Origin: Halomonas sp. 'Soap Lake #6'
GTDB lineage: Bacteria; Pseudomonadota; Gammaproteobacteria; Pseudomonadales; Halomonadaceae
Reading direction: 5' to 3'
Assembly (NCBI RefSeq): GCF_003031405.1
Contig: NZ_CP020469.1
Location: forward strand, 4,739,687 to 4,803,686
DNA length: 64,000 nt
Shown here: in pieces, positions 9,057 through 20,572 of the stretch
Numbering within the stretch: position 1 is the first letter of the stretch
Layout: each line of letters opens with the position of its first letter
Program-made: the position numbers and the translations under genes
The notes under the pieces: generated by a model
What the model was told of the DNA's origin: nothing
Seen by the model: the letters and a program-made list of their open reading frames with translations, nothing else
Databases searched by the model: none

Positions 9057-9066
9057 ACGTTAACGT
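9057..9066. promoter_or_regulatory. ACGTTAACGT palindrome upstream of atoE
   Basis: A perfect 10-bp palindrome in the 151-base gap between atoE and the MATE gene. The ACGT-N2-ACGT core resembles, from memory, motifs described for LiuR, a MerR-family regulator of branched-chain and short-chain acyl catabolism. Similarity is suggestive only. Confidence 0.3.
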
Positions 9067-9111
9067 TAGCGCAGTTAGAAAAGAGAGAGCGTTTCAGGCT
9101 TCAACGGTCAA

Positions 9112-10416
9112 TTAATCAAGGGGGAGAGGGCGCCAGCGGGTATGACGATAATGGTAATAATAGCTGATCAGCACGACAGAGCGCACCAGCGTGAAAAGGG
9201 TGAAGGCTAGCCAAAGCCCGTGATTCCCCAGTCCTTGGGTAAGCCACCAGGTAGGTAAGTAGATAGCCAGTCCAATGAAGATGCTATTGCGCATTTCGCG
9301 CACTGCGGTGGTGCCGATAAATACTCCGTCAAGTAGGTAGCCCCACACTGCCAGTAGCGGCATGGCGACCATCCAAGGTAAGTAGTTAGCAGCAGTGGCG
9401 CGAACGTCATCCAGTCCTGTGAGCAATGCTATGAGGGTGTTACCGCCTAAGGCAAATACCAGGGCCGCGACGGTAGCGGTCCAAAAAGAGAACTGGGCAG
9501 TAGCACGAACTGTTTTGGCAAACTCGTGCCAGTTACGTCGTCCGAAGGCGCGGCCCACTAAGGACTCTGCTGCATGGGCAAAGCCGTCGAGCGCGTAGCT
9601 GGTCAGCATAATGAACTGAAGCAGTACAGCGTTAGCCGCTAACACTGTATCGCCTTGGCGTGCCCCCTGAGCAGTAAAGAAAGCCATGGCAAACAGCAGG
9701 CCCAAGGTACGTACAAATAGGTTTGCATTGACATTAAACAGTGCCGAGTAAGCTGACAGTACTAACAGCCGCTGCCGCTGGAAGGTGCCTTCTAAATGGC
9801 CAAGCTGGCGCAGCACTAAAAATCCACCAAAGGCGAGAGCGCTGTAATCGGCAATCACACTGGCCAGCGCCACGCCGTTACTGGTCATACCTAGTCCGAT
9901 CACAAACCAAAGGTCGAGCACAATATTGATGCTATTAGTGAGCAGCAAAATCATCAGCGTGACACGGGAGTTTTGCTGGCCCAAAAACCAGCCCAGAATC
10001 GCGTAGTTTGCCAGGACTGCTGGCGCCGACCACAAACGGATATTGGCGTACTCCTGGGCTAACGGTGTTGCTGCTTCGCTACCATCTAACAGCCAAAGCC
10101 CAAGGGAAATCAGTGGCGAGCCAAACACAATTAATAGTGTGCCAATAACTCCGGCTATGATCAGCGACTGCCCCAGAAGGTCGCGCACTTCGCTATCGTT
10201 TTCGCGGCCTATCGCTTGGGCGACGAGACCCGTGGTGCCCATACGTAGAAAGCCAAAACCCCAGTAGAGAAAGCTAAACAGCGTAGCACCTAGCGTGACT
10301 CCAGCGAGATAGCGTGAGTCGGGTAGGTGACCAACCACGGCGGTGTCCACCAGCCCCAGCAAGGGAACGGTGATATTAGAGAGAATGATTGGCCAAGCAA
10401 GGGCCCAAATGCGCAC
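9112..10416 (-). CDS. MATE family efflux transporter (DinF-like)
   Basis: A 434-residue inner-membrane antiporter with twelve predicted helices in two homologous halves (each beginning with a pattern such as A-W-P-I-I-L-S-N and later A-L-D-G-F-A-H-A-A-E-S). The early A-x-V-D-T-A-V-V-G-H-L motif and the sequence as a whole favour the DinF branch, which exports cationic compounds in exchange for H+ or Na+. The start is GTG at 10414-10416, only nine bases past the ferredoxin stop, so it is the last gene of the fabY-coaD-ferredoxin run. Its substrate and any link to these enzymes are unknown. Confidence 0.88.
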   Translation of the reverse strand: MRIWALAWPIILSNITVPLLGLVDTAVVGHLPDSRYLAGVTLGATLFSFLYWGFGFLRMGTTGLVAQAIGRENDSEVRDLLGQSLIIAGVIGTLLIVFGSPLISLGLWLLDGSEAATPLAQEYANIRLWSAPAVLANYAILGWFLGQQNSRVTLMILLLTNSINIVLDLWFVIGLGMTSNGVALASVIADYSALAFGGFLVLRQLGHLEGTFQRQRLLVLSAYSALFNVNANLFVRTLGLLFAMAFFTAQGARQGDTVLAANAVLLQFIMLTSYALDGFAHAAESLVGRAFGRRNWHEFAKTVRATAQFSFWTATVAALVFALGGNTLIALLTGLDDVRATAANYLPWMVAMPLLAVWGYLLDGVFIGTTAVREMRNSIFIGLAIYLPTWWLTQGLGNHGLWLAFTLFTLVRSVVLISYYYHYRHTRWRPLPLD

Positions 10417-10425
10417 GAAACCGTG

Positions 10426-10683
<258 letters not shown>

Positions 10684-10698
10684 TCACGAATGGCTTGC

Positions 10699-10723
10699 CA
10701 CTCGGGTATATGATACCCGAGTG
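10699..10723. promoter_or_regulatory. 25-bp perfect palindrome between coaD and the ferredoxin gene
   Basis: Arms CACTCGGGTAT and ATACCCGAGTG (11 bp each) around ATG. It is followed by TTTT only on the plus strand, opposite to the genes, so a simple terminator for this operon is unlikely; an operator or an mRNA-processing hairpin is possible. A second dyad, TCAACA-A-TGTTGA, lies at 10730-10742. Confidence 0.6.
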
Positions 10724-10745
10724 TTTTACTCAACAATGTTGATAG

Positions 10746-13147
<2,402 letters not shown>

Positions 13148-13330
13148 GCCGGGTTCCTCGTGGTGCGGTGGTTTTTAGTAACAGTTATTGGCCGATGCAC
13201 AGAAAAAAAACGCTGTTCATCTGCTCTTAATAAGGTTCTCAAGCGTGATCATAGCACCGGGTATACAACGGCGTCATGCCGCATCCACCGGAGACTGCTA
13301 GAATCACGCTTTTTTCCAGCAGGGGATGGC

Positions 13331-13996
13331 ATGCAGCACAATTCGCGACCGGTAATTTCCAATCAGCCAGGCCCACATCACGATTTGGCACGCCGAGTAG
13401 CACGTGCGCTGGAGAACCCTCTGCGCAAGCCTATTGCAGCACATACCGAGCAAGCTTTTGAAGAGGCTCAAACTTGGTATAAGCAGCGTCAAGCACCGCT
13501 GATACTAGATGCTGGCTGTGGTGTTGGGTTATCCACCCGCCGCTTAGCGGCACAGTTTCCTGACTGCGTCGTCATAGGTGTGGACCGCAGCGAGGATCGG
13601 TTAGGGCGTGATCACGGCAACTTGCCTGCTAACGCACGGTTGGTGCGGGCGGACTTGGTAGATTTCTGGCGTTTGGCCGAGCAGGCGGGGTGGGCGCTAG
13701 AGCGCCACTATTTGCTTTATCCCAATCCTTACCCTAAAGCAGCACACTTAAAAATGCGTTGGCATGGCCATCCTGTCTTGCCGACCTTGCTGGCGCTGGG
13801 AGGCAAGCTGGAAGTGCGCTCTAACTGGTCGCTATACGTAGAGGAGTTTGCTCTGGCGGTAGCCCAGGTGACGGGGCAACAAGCAGAGGTTAGCGTGCTT
13901 TCCCCTGGTGGGGACTACTTGACCCCCTTTGAAGCAAAGTATGATCAAAGTGGCCAAACGCTATGGCGTTTATGCATAGAGCTGGAGCGCACATGA
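13331..13996 (+). CDS. TrmB-like SAM-dependent methyltransferase
   Basis: A 221-residue class I methyltransferase. SAM-binding motif I is L-D-A-G-C-G-V-G (about residues 57-64), followed by an acidic V-D-R-S-E-D-R, and P-N-P-Y-P-K near residue 135, where TrmB (tRNA m7G46) has its P-D-P-W-P-K-K-x-H-x-K-R-R loop. The resemblance with altered catalytic loop suggests a TrmB paralogue rather than TrmB itself; substrate unknown, probably RNA. ATG at 13331 with AGGGGA upstream fits; an in-frame upstream extension looks non-coding. Its stop overlaps the start of the SMR gene by four bases. Divergent from fabY. Confidence 0.75.
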   Translation: MQHNSRPVISNQPGPHHDLARRVARALENPLRKPIAAHTEQAFEEAQTWYKQRQAPLILDAGCGVGLSTRRLAAQFPDCVVIGVDRSEDRLGRDHGNLPANARLVRADLVDFWRLAEQAGWALERHYLLYPNPYPKAAHLKMRWHGHPVLPTLLALGGKLEVRSNWSLYVEEFALAVAQVTGQQAEVSVLSPGGDYLTPFEAKYDQSGQTLWRLCIELERT

Positions 13997-14322
13997 CCTT
14001 TGTGTTTTTGACACTGGCGATTGTTGCTGAGGTGATGGCGACCAGTGCGCTAAAAGCGTCAATGGGGTTCACACGCCCGCTCCCTAGCCTGTTAGTAGTG
14101 ATAGGCTACGGCGTGGCGTTTTATCTGCTGAGTTTAGTGCTGCGAACGCTGCCGGTGGGTATAGCCTATGCCATTTGGGCGGGCCTTGGCATTGTGCTGG
14201 TTACTCTGGTGGGTATGGTGGCCTTCGGCGAAAAGCCTGATTTACCTGCAGTCATAGGCATTAGTTTAATTGTGGCCGGTGTGGTCACGCTGCAAGTCTT
14301 TTCTAAAATGAACGTGCATTGA
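13993..14322 (+). CDS. Small multidrug resistance (SMR) family transporter
   Basis: A 109-residue, four-helix inner-membrane protein of the EmrE/SugE family. The essential membrane Glu is present in helix 1 (A-E-V-M-A-T-S-A-L-K), and A-Y-A-I-W-A-G-L-G helix 3 motif is typical of the EmrE branch (quaternary-ammonium/H+ antiport). ATG at 13993 is coupled to the methyltransferase stop (ATGA) with GGAG upstream. Related carriers can move compatible solutes or guanidinium, so a drug role is not certain. Followed after eleven bases by dacB. Confidence 0.88.
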   Translation: MTFVFLTLAIVAEVMATSALKASMGFTRPLPSLLVVIGYGVAFYLLSLVLRTLPVGIAYAIWAGLGIVLVTLVGMVAFGEKPDLPAVIGISLIVAGVVTLQVFSKMNVH

Positions 14323-14333
14323 GGTAGCTGAAC

Positions 14334-15848
14334 GTGACGTACTGTGTAGGTAAATACCGAGTTAAAAAATGCGCTAAGAGCTCGCTTAAGTCCCCCGCTG
14401 GCTGGTTGCGGGGGATTGTTGTAGCGAGTGTTGCCACCGCCACGTTTGGCGTAAGCACAGCGCTTTTTGCGGACTTTAGCCGATTGGGCCAACTGCAAAG
14501 TAAAGGCTTTTCAATCAGTGCCGAAGCGCGCCTGCTGGATGCGGATACTGGCAGTAATGCGCTTTTGGGCAGCCTAAACCCCGAGCGGCAGCTGTCACCC
14601 GCGTCGGTTACTAAAGCATATATGGCGGCTGCGGCGCTCAACCGTTATGGCCCTCAACACCGCTTTACCAGCCAATTGGTAAGCACTGGGGCCATTGATA
14701 GCGGCGTGCTGCGTGGTGATCTTGTGTTTGAAGGCGGTGGTGACCCAGGCCTCACTACAGAAGATTTATGGCGGCTCGTACAGCGCCTACAGATTGCGGG
14801 TGTGCGTGAAGTTGATGGCGCTTTGGTGATTAGTCAGTGGCGTTTTGGTCCAGTCGAGTGTATTACCACCGACCGCTGTAACGGGCGTGCTCGGGTGACT
14901 AACGCTTACAGTGCACCCTTAACGTCGGCTGGTGTTAACTTTGGCACCTGGTGTGTCAACGTCGCACCCGCTACCTCAGCGGGAGCTCCCGCCCGTGTAG
15001 CACTATGCGACAGCCCACAGCCGCTGATCGCAATTGATAATCAAGTGGTGACCCGGCCAGCCAATAGTGGTACAGAAATTAGTGCCGAACGTATTACCGA
15101 CGAACGTGGCGATGTAATCCGCCTGACAGGGCAAATTTCGACCAATGCAACGGCCAGGGATATCTATCGCGGTGCAGGAGATGCGGCTGAAAAAACCGCC
15201 CAGGTACTGCTGAGTATGTTGAACCAGGCGGGTATTACTGTACGTGACCCGTGGCGGGTCAGCTCCACTCGCCCTGCCGGCGCGCAGCGTTTAGCGGCGG
15301 TAGATAGTATGCCGCTGCAGGAGCTGCTGCTGCGTACCATGAACTACTCAAATAACTATATGGCTGATGTGCTGGCGCTTAACCTGGTGGAAACACCTCA
15401 GGCGCAGCTACGTCAGGCAGGTCAAGCTATCGAGGCTTACGCCCAGAGCTTGCCAGGGCATGGCCCGATTACGCTTTCAAGTGGCAGTGGGTTAACCACC
15501 GATAACCGCACCTCTGCTCAAGGTGTCAACGTTATGCTGGAGGATATGTTTCATCAAGGGGCCCTGTTCCCAAGTTTTGTGGCGTCTTTTCAATCTCCAG
15601 CTAATGGTGTGATGCGTTTTATACGCCGTGGCTCGCCTAACTTCCAAAACAACGTCATGGTCAAAACCGGCACGCTGAACCAGCCGTTTGCGGTACGCGC
15701 TTTAGCAGGTTATTTCCGTACCGCCCAGGGGCGTTGGGGCGTTTTCACCGTATTGGTTAACGGGAGCGGCAGCACGCCCTATCTCAGTTGGCCCGAAGTG
15801 CTCGACCCACTGTCGCTGGACTTGGACGCGATGATATTGGCTAACTAA
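14334..15848 (+). CDS. dacB: D-alanyl-D-alanine carboxypeptidase/endopeptidase (PBP4)
   Basis: A 504-residue periplasmic class C penicillin-binding protein that trims and cleaves D-Ala cross-links of peptidoglycan. All three active-site motifs are intact: S91-V-T-K94, S339-N-N341, and K444-T-G446. An N-terminal hydrophobic segment (about residues 25-45) is the signal sequence or anchor; it begins after an unusually long basic stretch of about 25 residues. The large domain II/III insert between motifs one and two is present, as in E. coli DacB (477 aa). GTG start at 14334 with GAGGT upstream. Same direction as the SMR gene and dgkA, probably one transcript. Confidence 0.92.
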   Translation: MTYCVGKYRVKKCAKSSLKSPAGWLRGIVVASVATATFGVSTALFADFSRLGQLQSKGFSISAEARLLDADTGSNALLGSLNPERQLSPASVTKAYMAAAALNRYGPQHRFTSQLVSTGAIDSGVLRGDLVFEGGGDPGLTTEDLWRLVQRLQIAGVREVDGALVISQWRFGPVECITTDRCNGRARVTNAYSAPLTSAGVNFGTWCVNVAPATSAGAPARVALCDSPQPLIAIDNQVVTRPANSGTEISAERITDERGDVIRLTGQISTNATARDIYRGAGDAAEKTAQVLLSMLNQAGITVRDPWRVSSTRPAGAQRLAAVDSMPLQELLLRTMNYSNNYMADVLALNLVETPQAQLRQAGQAIEAYAQSLPGHGPITLSSGSGLTTDNRTSAQGVNVMLEDMFHQGALFPSFVASFQSPANGVMRFIRRGSPNFQNNVMVKTGTLNQPFAVRALAGYFRTAQGRWGVFTVLVNGSGSTPYLSWPEVLDPLSLDLDAMILAN

Positions 15849-15873
15849 CGATGAACTATTCACAGGGTGGGCA

Positions 15874-16251
15874 ATGTGTATGAAGCCAAGGCATACCGGG
15901 TTAACTCACTTAGTACACTCCACACGCTACTCGTGGAAAGGCCTTAAAGCTGCATTTAGAAACGAAACCGCCTTTCGCCAAGAGGTGGTGATTGCCGCCG
16001 TATTGTTGCCCTTAGCCTGGTGGCTCGCAGATACATCAGTCACTTGGCTGTTATTGGTAGGCAGCCTGTTTTTGGTGCTGATAGTGGAGCTGCTTAACAG
16101 CGCTGTAGAAAATGTGGTTGACCGGATTGGTACCGAGCACCATGAGCTTTCTGGGCGGGCAAAGGATATTGGTTCGGCGGCGGTTATGCTGTCGCTGATT
16201 ATGGCTGGGCTGACATGGGGAGTACTTGGCTGGCAGAAATTCTTTGGCTAG
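15874..16251 (+). CDS. dgkA: Diacylglycerol kinase
   Basis: A 125-residue inner-membrane enzyme with three helices that phosphorylates diacylglycerol with ATP, recycling lipid left by membrane-derived oligosaccharide synthesis. The motif V-E-L-L-N-S-A-V-E-N-V-V-D-R (about residues 70-83) carries the catalytic and metal-binding Glu residues; the N-terminal amphipathic helix with G-L-K-A-A-F-R-N-E is conserved. Start ATG at 15874; a second ATG two codons on is equally possible. Followed by a terminator at 16292. Confidence 0.93.
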   Translation: MCMKPRHTGLTHLVHSTRYSWKGLKAAFRNETAFRQEVVIAAVLLPLAWWLADTSVTWLLLVGSLFLVLIVELLNSAVENVVDRIGTEHHELSGRAKDIGSAAVMLSLIMAGLTWGVLGWQKFFG

Positions 16252-16291
16252 CTTTTTTCGACACGGCTATAACGAGCGCTGCTCATTAACA

Positions 16292-16315
16292 CCCCTTAAT
16301 TTAATAGGGGTTTTA
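16292..16315 (+). terminator. Terminator downstream of dgkA
   Basis: CCCCT at 16292 pairs with AGGGG ending at 16310, followed by TTTT; TAA/TTA extends the stem partly. It lies about 40 bases past dgkA and before glnE. Confidence 0.7.
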
Positions 16316-16385
16316 ACAATACGTTAAGTGTCGATATTCACTACACTTTTAACAACGACTTAAAATGCTTGGTAGTGAGGTGGTT

Positions 16386-19385
16386 ATGCAACTGAACGAT
16401 ACGTTTTTACCTAGTGCGGCGCTGCCTTCAGTGCTCAAGCCGGTTGCGCAAAAAGCGTGGCAACGGCTGAGCGATGCACTTAGCCAGGCGGACAATATTG
16501 CTGAAATGACCAAGCAGTCGAAGCCTTCCTGTAGTTGGGAGGCTCTTTCCGATGCACGCCGGGAAGCCCTCGCTAAGGTGCTTAGCGTATCGACCTTTGC
16601 CTTAGATACCTTAACGCGTTTCCCCAACTGGCTGATTGAGTTGGATGTTGCTGGTGAGTTGGACACCGCTCCCAGTAAGGATGATCAGGCGCTCTGGCTA
16701 CAAGAGCTGCTGGAAGGCGCTGATGATGAGGAGGCGATGCAGCGCGTCATCCGCCGCTTTCGCCGCGCTCGAATGCTAGGTATCGTCTGGCGCGACCTTA
16801 ACCGCCCTGCGGGATATTCCATGTGGGATACCGCTCAGTCGGTGTCATGGCTGGCGGAAGTGTCTACTGAGGCGGCATTAGAGTGGCTAGAGCGCTTTTA
16901 TGCCTCTCGCTGGGGCCTGCCCGCCCCGCGTAATGACGGCTCTCCCCAGCGGCTGGTAGTGCTGGGGATGGGCAAACTAGGCGCTGGCGAGCTGAATTTA
17001 TCCTCAGATATTGACCTGATTTTTGCGTTTCCCGAGAAAGGTGAGACCGAAGGTGGGCGCAAACCTCTTGAGCATCAGGAGTACTTCACTAAGCTGGGGC
17101 AACGGTTAATAGCCGCGTTGGATGCCATCACTGCCGACGGCTTTGCTTTCCGGGTTGATATGCGCCTGCGCCCATTAGGCGATGGGGGCCCCTTAGTTGG
17201 CAGTTTCTCAATGCTTTCCAGCTACTATCAGGACCAAGGCCGAGAGTGGGAACGCTACGCTATGTTGAAAGCGCGGCCAATCGCAGGCGACTTAGATGCG
17301 GGTGACGAACTGTTAGCAAGCCTTAAGCCGTTTGTTTACCGCCGCTACCTGGACTTTGGTGCAATCGAGTCACTGCGCGAGCTAAAAGCGATGATTAATC
17401 GTGAAGTTAAGCGCAAAGGTATGCAGAGTAATATCAAGTTGGGGCCGGGCGGTATTCGGGAAGTTGAGTTCGTCGTACAGGCGTTTCAGCTTATTCGCGG
17501 TGGCCGTGATACCGAGCTTCAGGTTAGCTCGCTAAAAACTGCGTTAAACCGCCTGCCGGAGCTGGGACTGTTACCGCAACAGGTGGTTGACGAGCTGCTG
17601 CCGGATTACGCCTTCTTACGGGATGTAGAGCACGTTATCCAGGCGTTAGAAGACCGCCAAACCCAAATGCTACCAACCGATGACATCGACCGAGAGCGAG
17701 TGGCCTTTGCCATGGGGCATGATGACTGGTCTGGGTTGGTGGCTCAATTGGATGAAGTGCGCCAGCGGGTGCGTCAGCACTTTGATGCAGTGATTGCTGA
17801 CCCCGAAGAGGACGTTGAAGAGGAGAATAACGAGGCAAGCCTAAGCTTAGGCGAATGGCGTTTAATCTGGCGTGGCGAACTAGAACAGGAGGAGGCGCTT
17901 GCCCACCTTGCCGAGGCTGGCTTTACAGAGCCAGACAAAGCGCTCAAGCGGCTGCACAGCCTCTACCACTCTCGCCAAGTACAGAGTATGCAACGCATAG
18001 GCTTTGAGCGTTTAGATGCCCTAATGCCGCTGCTGCTTGATGCCGTAGCAGATAACGAAACGCCAGATACAGCGTTGGCCAGGGTGCAGCCGCTGATTGA
18101 GTCGGTGCTGCGTCGCACAGCGTATCTTGCGCTGCTGCGTGAAAACCCCCATGCGCTTGAGCACCTGATGCGGCTATGCTCGGCAAGCCCATGGATTGCT
18201 GAGCAATTGGCGCGCTACCCTATTTTGTTGGACGAGCTGTTAACTCCAGAGACGCTTTATACGCCAGCGGACAAAGCGCGTCTTGCCGATGAGCTGCGCC
18301 AAACCCTCAATCGGTTGCCGGAAGATGACGATGAAGCGCAGTTAGAAGCACTGCGCGTGTTCAAACATGCGCAAATGCTGCATGTGGCCGCATCGGATGT
18401 GGCTGGAACGCGCCATCTAATGAAAGTAAGCGATTACCTAACTTATATTGCTGAAGTCATTTTAGACGCGGTGCTGGCCATGGCTTGGAAGCATGTGACG
18501 CGCAAGCACGGCGTGCCCATGGGCCTGAATGCCCAGGAGCCAGCGTTCCTGATTATTGGCTACGGTAAGCTGGGTGGCATTGAGCTGGGTTACAGCTCTG
18601 ACCTGGATCTGGTGTTTCTCCACGACAGTGATGGTAACGGCACCACCGATGGTCCCAGACCGGTGGACTCTCCGGTGTTCTTCACCCGTTTAGGGCAGCG
18701 CATTATCCACTTATTAACCGCTGTAACCCCGGCAGGCAGCCTGTATGAAGTTGACATGCGCCTGCGTCCTTCTGGCAACGCGGGGTTATTAGTGACATCA
18801 CTAGCAGCTTTTGCCGAATACCAGCGCCAAAATGCCTGGACCTGGGAGCATCAGGCCTTGGTGCGTGCCCGAGTCGTAGCGGGTAGCGAAAAACTTGCAC
18901 AAGCTTTTGACGTCATACGGGGTGATATTCTGTGCCGCGAGCGTGAGCGTGAAAGCCTACGCGATGATGTCGTTAACATGCGCCATAAGATGCGTGACCA
19001 TTTAGGATCGAAAGGGGCGGGGTCTGGGGGACAGGCTACAACAGATACGATCGCTGATGAGCAGGGAGAGCAGTTTGACTTGAAGCACGATGCTGGGGGC
19101 ATGGTGGATATAGAGTTTCTCTGCCAATACGCTGTGCTGGCGCTGGCCCATCAGACACCGTCGCTGATCACCTATAGCGATAATATTCGCATTTTAGAAA
19201 CCCTCGCTGAGAGTGGGCATATCTCCCAAGGTGAGGCTGACCAGCTGCGCGAAGCCTACTTGGCGTACCGAAGCCGCACTCACCGGGCTGCGCTTACGGG
19301 AGAGAAAACCTTGGCGAAGGCAGCAGAGTTTGAAGCTCATCGCGAATTCGTTATTACACTTTGGCAGCGTTTTCTTGAGTCATGA
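16386..19385 (+). CDS. glnE: Bifunctional glutamine synthetase adenylyltransferase/adenylyl-removing enzyme
   Basis: A 999-residue cytoplasmic enzyme that adenylylates glutamine synthetase to shut it down and removes the AMP to restore it, controlled by PII. It has two nucleotidyltransferase domains: N-terminal with G-M-G-K-L-G-A-G-E-L-N-L-S-S-D-I-D (near residue 195) and C-terminal with G-Y-G-K-L-G-G-I-E-L-G-Y-S-S-D-L-D (near residue 725). The PII-binding and GlnD-like domains lie between; length is close to the usual 945. ATG at 16386 has GAGGT six bases ahead and is preferred to an ATG at 16365 that lacks a site. Preceded by its own intergenic region after the dgkA terminator. Confidence 0.95.
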   Translation: MQLNDTFLPSAALPSVLKPVAQKAWQRLSDALSQADNIAEMTKQSKPSCSWEALSDARREALAKVLSVSTFALDTLTRFPNWLIELDVAGELDTAPSKDDQALWLQELLEGADDEEAMQRVIRRFRRARMLGIVWRDLNRPAGYSMWDTAQSVSWLAEVSTEAALEWLERFYASRWGLPAPRNDGSPQRLVVLGMGKLGAGELNLSSDIDLIFAFPEKGETEGGRKPLEHQEYFTKLGQRLIAALDAITADGFAFRVDMRLRPLGDGGPLVGSFSMLSSYYQDQGREWERYAMLKARPIAGDLDAGDELLASLKPFVYRRYLDFGAIESLRELKAMINREVKRKGMQSNIKLGPGGIREVEFVVQAFQLIRGGRDTELQVSSLKTALNRLPELGLLPQQVVDELLPDYAFLRDVEHVIQALEDRQTQMLPTDDIDRERVAFAMGHDDWSGLVAQLDEVRQRVRQHFDAVIADPEEDVEEENNEASLSLGEWRLIWRGELEQEEALAHLAEAGFTEPDKALKRLHSLYHSRQVQSMQRIGFERLDALMPLLLDAVADNETPDTALARVQPLIESVLRRTAYLALLRENPHALEHLMRLCSASPWIAEQLARYPILLDELLTPETLYTPADKARLADELRQTLNRLPEDDDEAQLEALRVFKHAQMLHVAASDVAGTRHLMKVSDYLTYIAEVILDAVLAMAWKHVTRKHGVPMGLNAQEPAFLIIGYGKLGGIELGYSSDLDLVFLHDSDGNGTTDGPRPVDSPVFFTRLGQRIIHLLTAVTPAGSLYEVDMRLRPSGNAGLLVTSLAAFAEYQRQNAWTWEHQALVRARVVAGSEKLAQAFDVIRGDILCRERERESLRDDVVNMRHKMRDHLGSKGAGSGGQATTDTIADEQGEQFDLKHDAGGMVDIEFLCQYAVLALAHQTPSLITYSDNIRILETLAESGHISQGEADQLREAYLAYRSRTHRAALTGEKTLAKAAEFEAHREFVITLWQRFLES

Positions 19386-19471
19386 TTGGCGGCTTGGCAC
19401 TTTTTAAGTAGCATCAACAGGGAAGATAGCCTGATAACAAATTATTCAGAATAAATATAAGGAAGTAAGCA

Positions 19472-19522
19472 ATGCTGGCACTGTACGACGTAACTGATCG
19501 TTCAGAAGTGGCGAGCTTATGA
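19472..19522 (+). CDS. 16-residue leader peptide coupled to AEC transporter
   Basis: ATG at 19472 with a strong GGAAG site opens a 16-codon frame ending in TGA at 19520-19522 that overlaps the AEC gene's ATG (19519) as ATGA. The peptide M-L-A-L-Y-D-V-T-D-R-S-E-V-A-S-L is not hydrophobic and shows no run of one amino acid as in classic attenuation leaders. The downstream gene has no convincing SD of its own in the leader 3' end, so its translation may depend on this peptide's translation. Could be chance, but the site and overlap are both good. Confidence 0.5.
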   Translation: MLALYDVTDRSEVASL

Positions 19523-20412
19523 TCGGACATATCCTCGCAACGCTGCTGCCAGTATTTTTAATTGCTGGCAGTGGTGCGGCCTACGGACGTTTTCGCACGC
19601 CTGATATCAGAAGCCTCAACACCCTTAATATGGAGCTTTTTGTACCGCTGTTGGTCTTTGCGGTACTCGCAGACCGCCAAGCGCCACTGGGGGACTATGC
19701 GTGGCTAGCTACCGCAGCAGTGGCGGTGGTTCTAGGTTCTGGGCTGGTGTTGTGGCCCGTCGCGAAATGGCTGTCACTGGATGTAAAAGTATTTCTGCCA
19801 CCGATGATGTTTAACAACTCCGGCAACATGGGGGTGCCTCTTCTGGTGCTCGCATTCGGGCCTGAAGTGCTCCCAGCGGCGGTGGTGGTTTTTATCGTTG
19901 AAATGCTGCTGCACTTCTCGGTGGGGCTATATATGTTAGACCCGCGCACCTCGCTGTGGCGGTTACTACGCATGCCGATCGTCGCCGCAAGCTTAGCGGG
20001 CTTGGTGGTTAATGTCAGCGGGATGCCGTTACCCAGTTGGTTGTTGGAAGCGATGCATATGTTGGGCGGAGTGTGTATTCCGTTGATGCTTTTCGCGCTG
20101 GGGGTGCGCTTATTGGAGATTGACTTTAGTGACTGGCGCACCGGGCTGTTAGGAGCAGTACTTTGCCCACTTTCAGGCTTGGTCATTGCGCTACCACTCA
20201 TGTGGCTACTGCCGCTTAATCCACTACAAACCGCCGTGCTACTGGTGTTTTCAGTGTTACCTCCAGCGGTATTGAATTATCTGGTTGCCGAGCAGTATAA
20301 GCTACAGCCACAGCAGGTGGCCTCGCTGGTACTGATTGGTAATTTAGGCAGCCTGATCGTAATGCCATTAGCACTGGCAGCAGCATTTGCCTGGATTTAT
20401 TCGCCGCTTTAA
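19519..20412 (+). CDS. AEC (auxin efflux carrier) family transporter
   Basis: A 297-residue inner-membrane carrier with about ten hydrophobic segments, a family of secondary transporters that in bacteria move organic acids such as malate or malonate. Features include the early L-N-M-E-L-F-V-P-L-L-V-F and N-N-S-G-N-M-G-V-P-L (helix 4) conserved in AEC proteins, and a final L-G-N-L-G-S segment. Start at 19519, overlapping the leader peptide stop. Substrate not predictable from context; no metabolic genes adjacent. Convergent with a small membrane protein gene after a short repeat. Confidence 0.85.
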   Translation: MIGHILATLLPVFLIAGSGAAYGRFRTPDIRSLNTLNMELFVPLLVFAVLADRQAPLGDYAWLATAAVAVVLGSGLVLWPVAKWLSLDVKVFLPPMMFNNSGNMGVPLLVLAFGPEVLPAAVVVFIVEMLLHFSVGLYMLDPRTSLWRLLRMPIVAASLAGLVVNVSGMPLPSWLLEAMHMLGGVCIPLMLFALGVRLLEIDFSDWRTGLLGAVLCPLSGLVIALPLMWLLPLNPLQTAVLLVFSVLPPAVLNYLVAEQYKLQPQQVASLVLIGNLGSLIVMPLALAAAFAWIYSPL

Positions 20413-20526
20413 ACAGCACCATCTTTAAAAAGGTGTATGAACAAACGATCTAATAAAGAGCGGCGGCTCAGTAGTAGATGGTTCAATCATAGCGGCGCTG
20501 AGCAAGGGGCTACGTGATGGAAGACG

Positions 20527-20571
20527 CCGAGGTGAAAAACACCGAGCTGAAAAAACACCGAACCGAAAAAG
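20527..20571. repeat. 15/16-bp tandem repeat next to a stop codon
   Basis: Three imperfect copies of a unit CCGAGGTGAAAAACA (20527, 20542, 20558) end directly at the stop codon of the minus-strand membrane protein gene (20573-20575). The 160-base region between the two convergent genes otherwise shows nothing. Confidence 0.8.
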
Positions 20572-20572
20572 C

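Noticed and set aside
10699..10723. Palindrome as terminator of coaD
   Set aside because: The T-run is on the wrong side for minus-strand transcription; kept as an operator-like feature.
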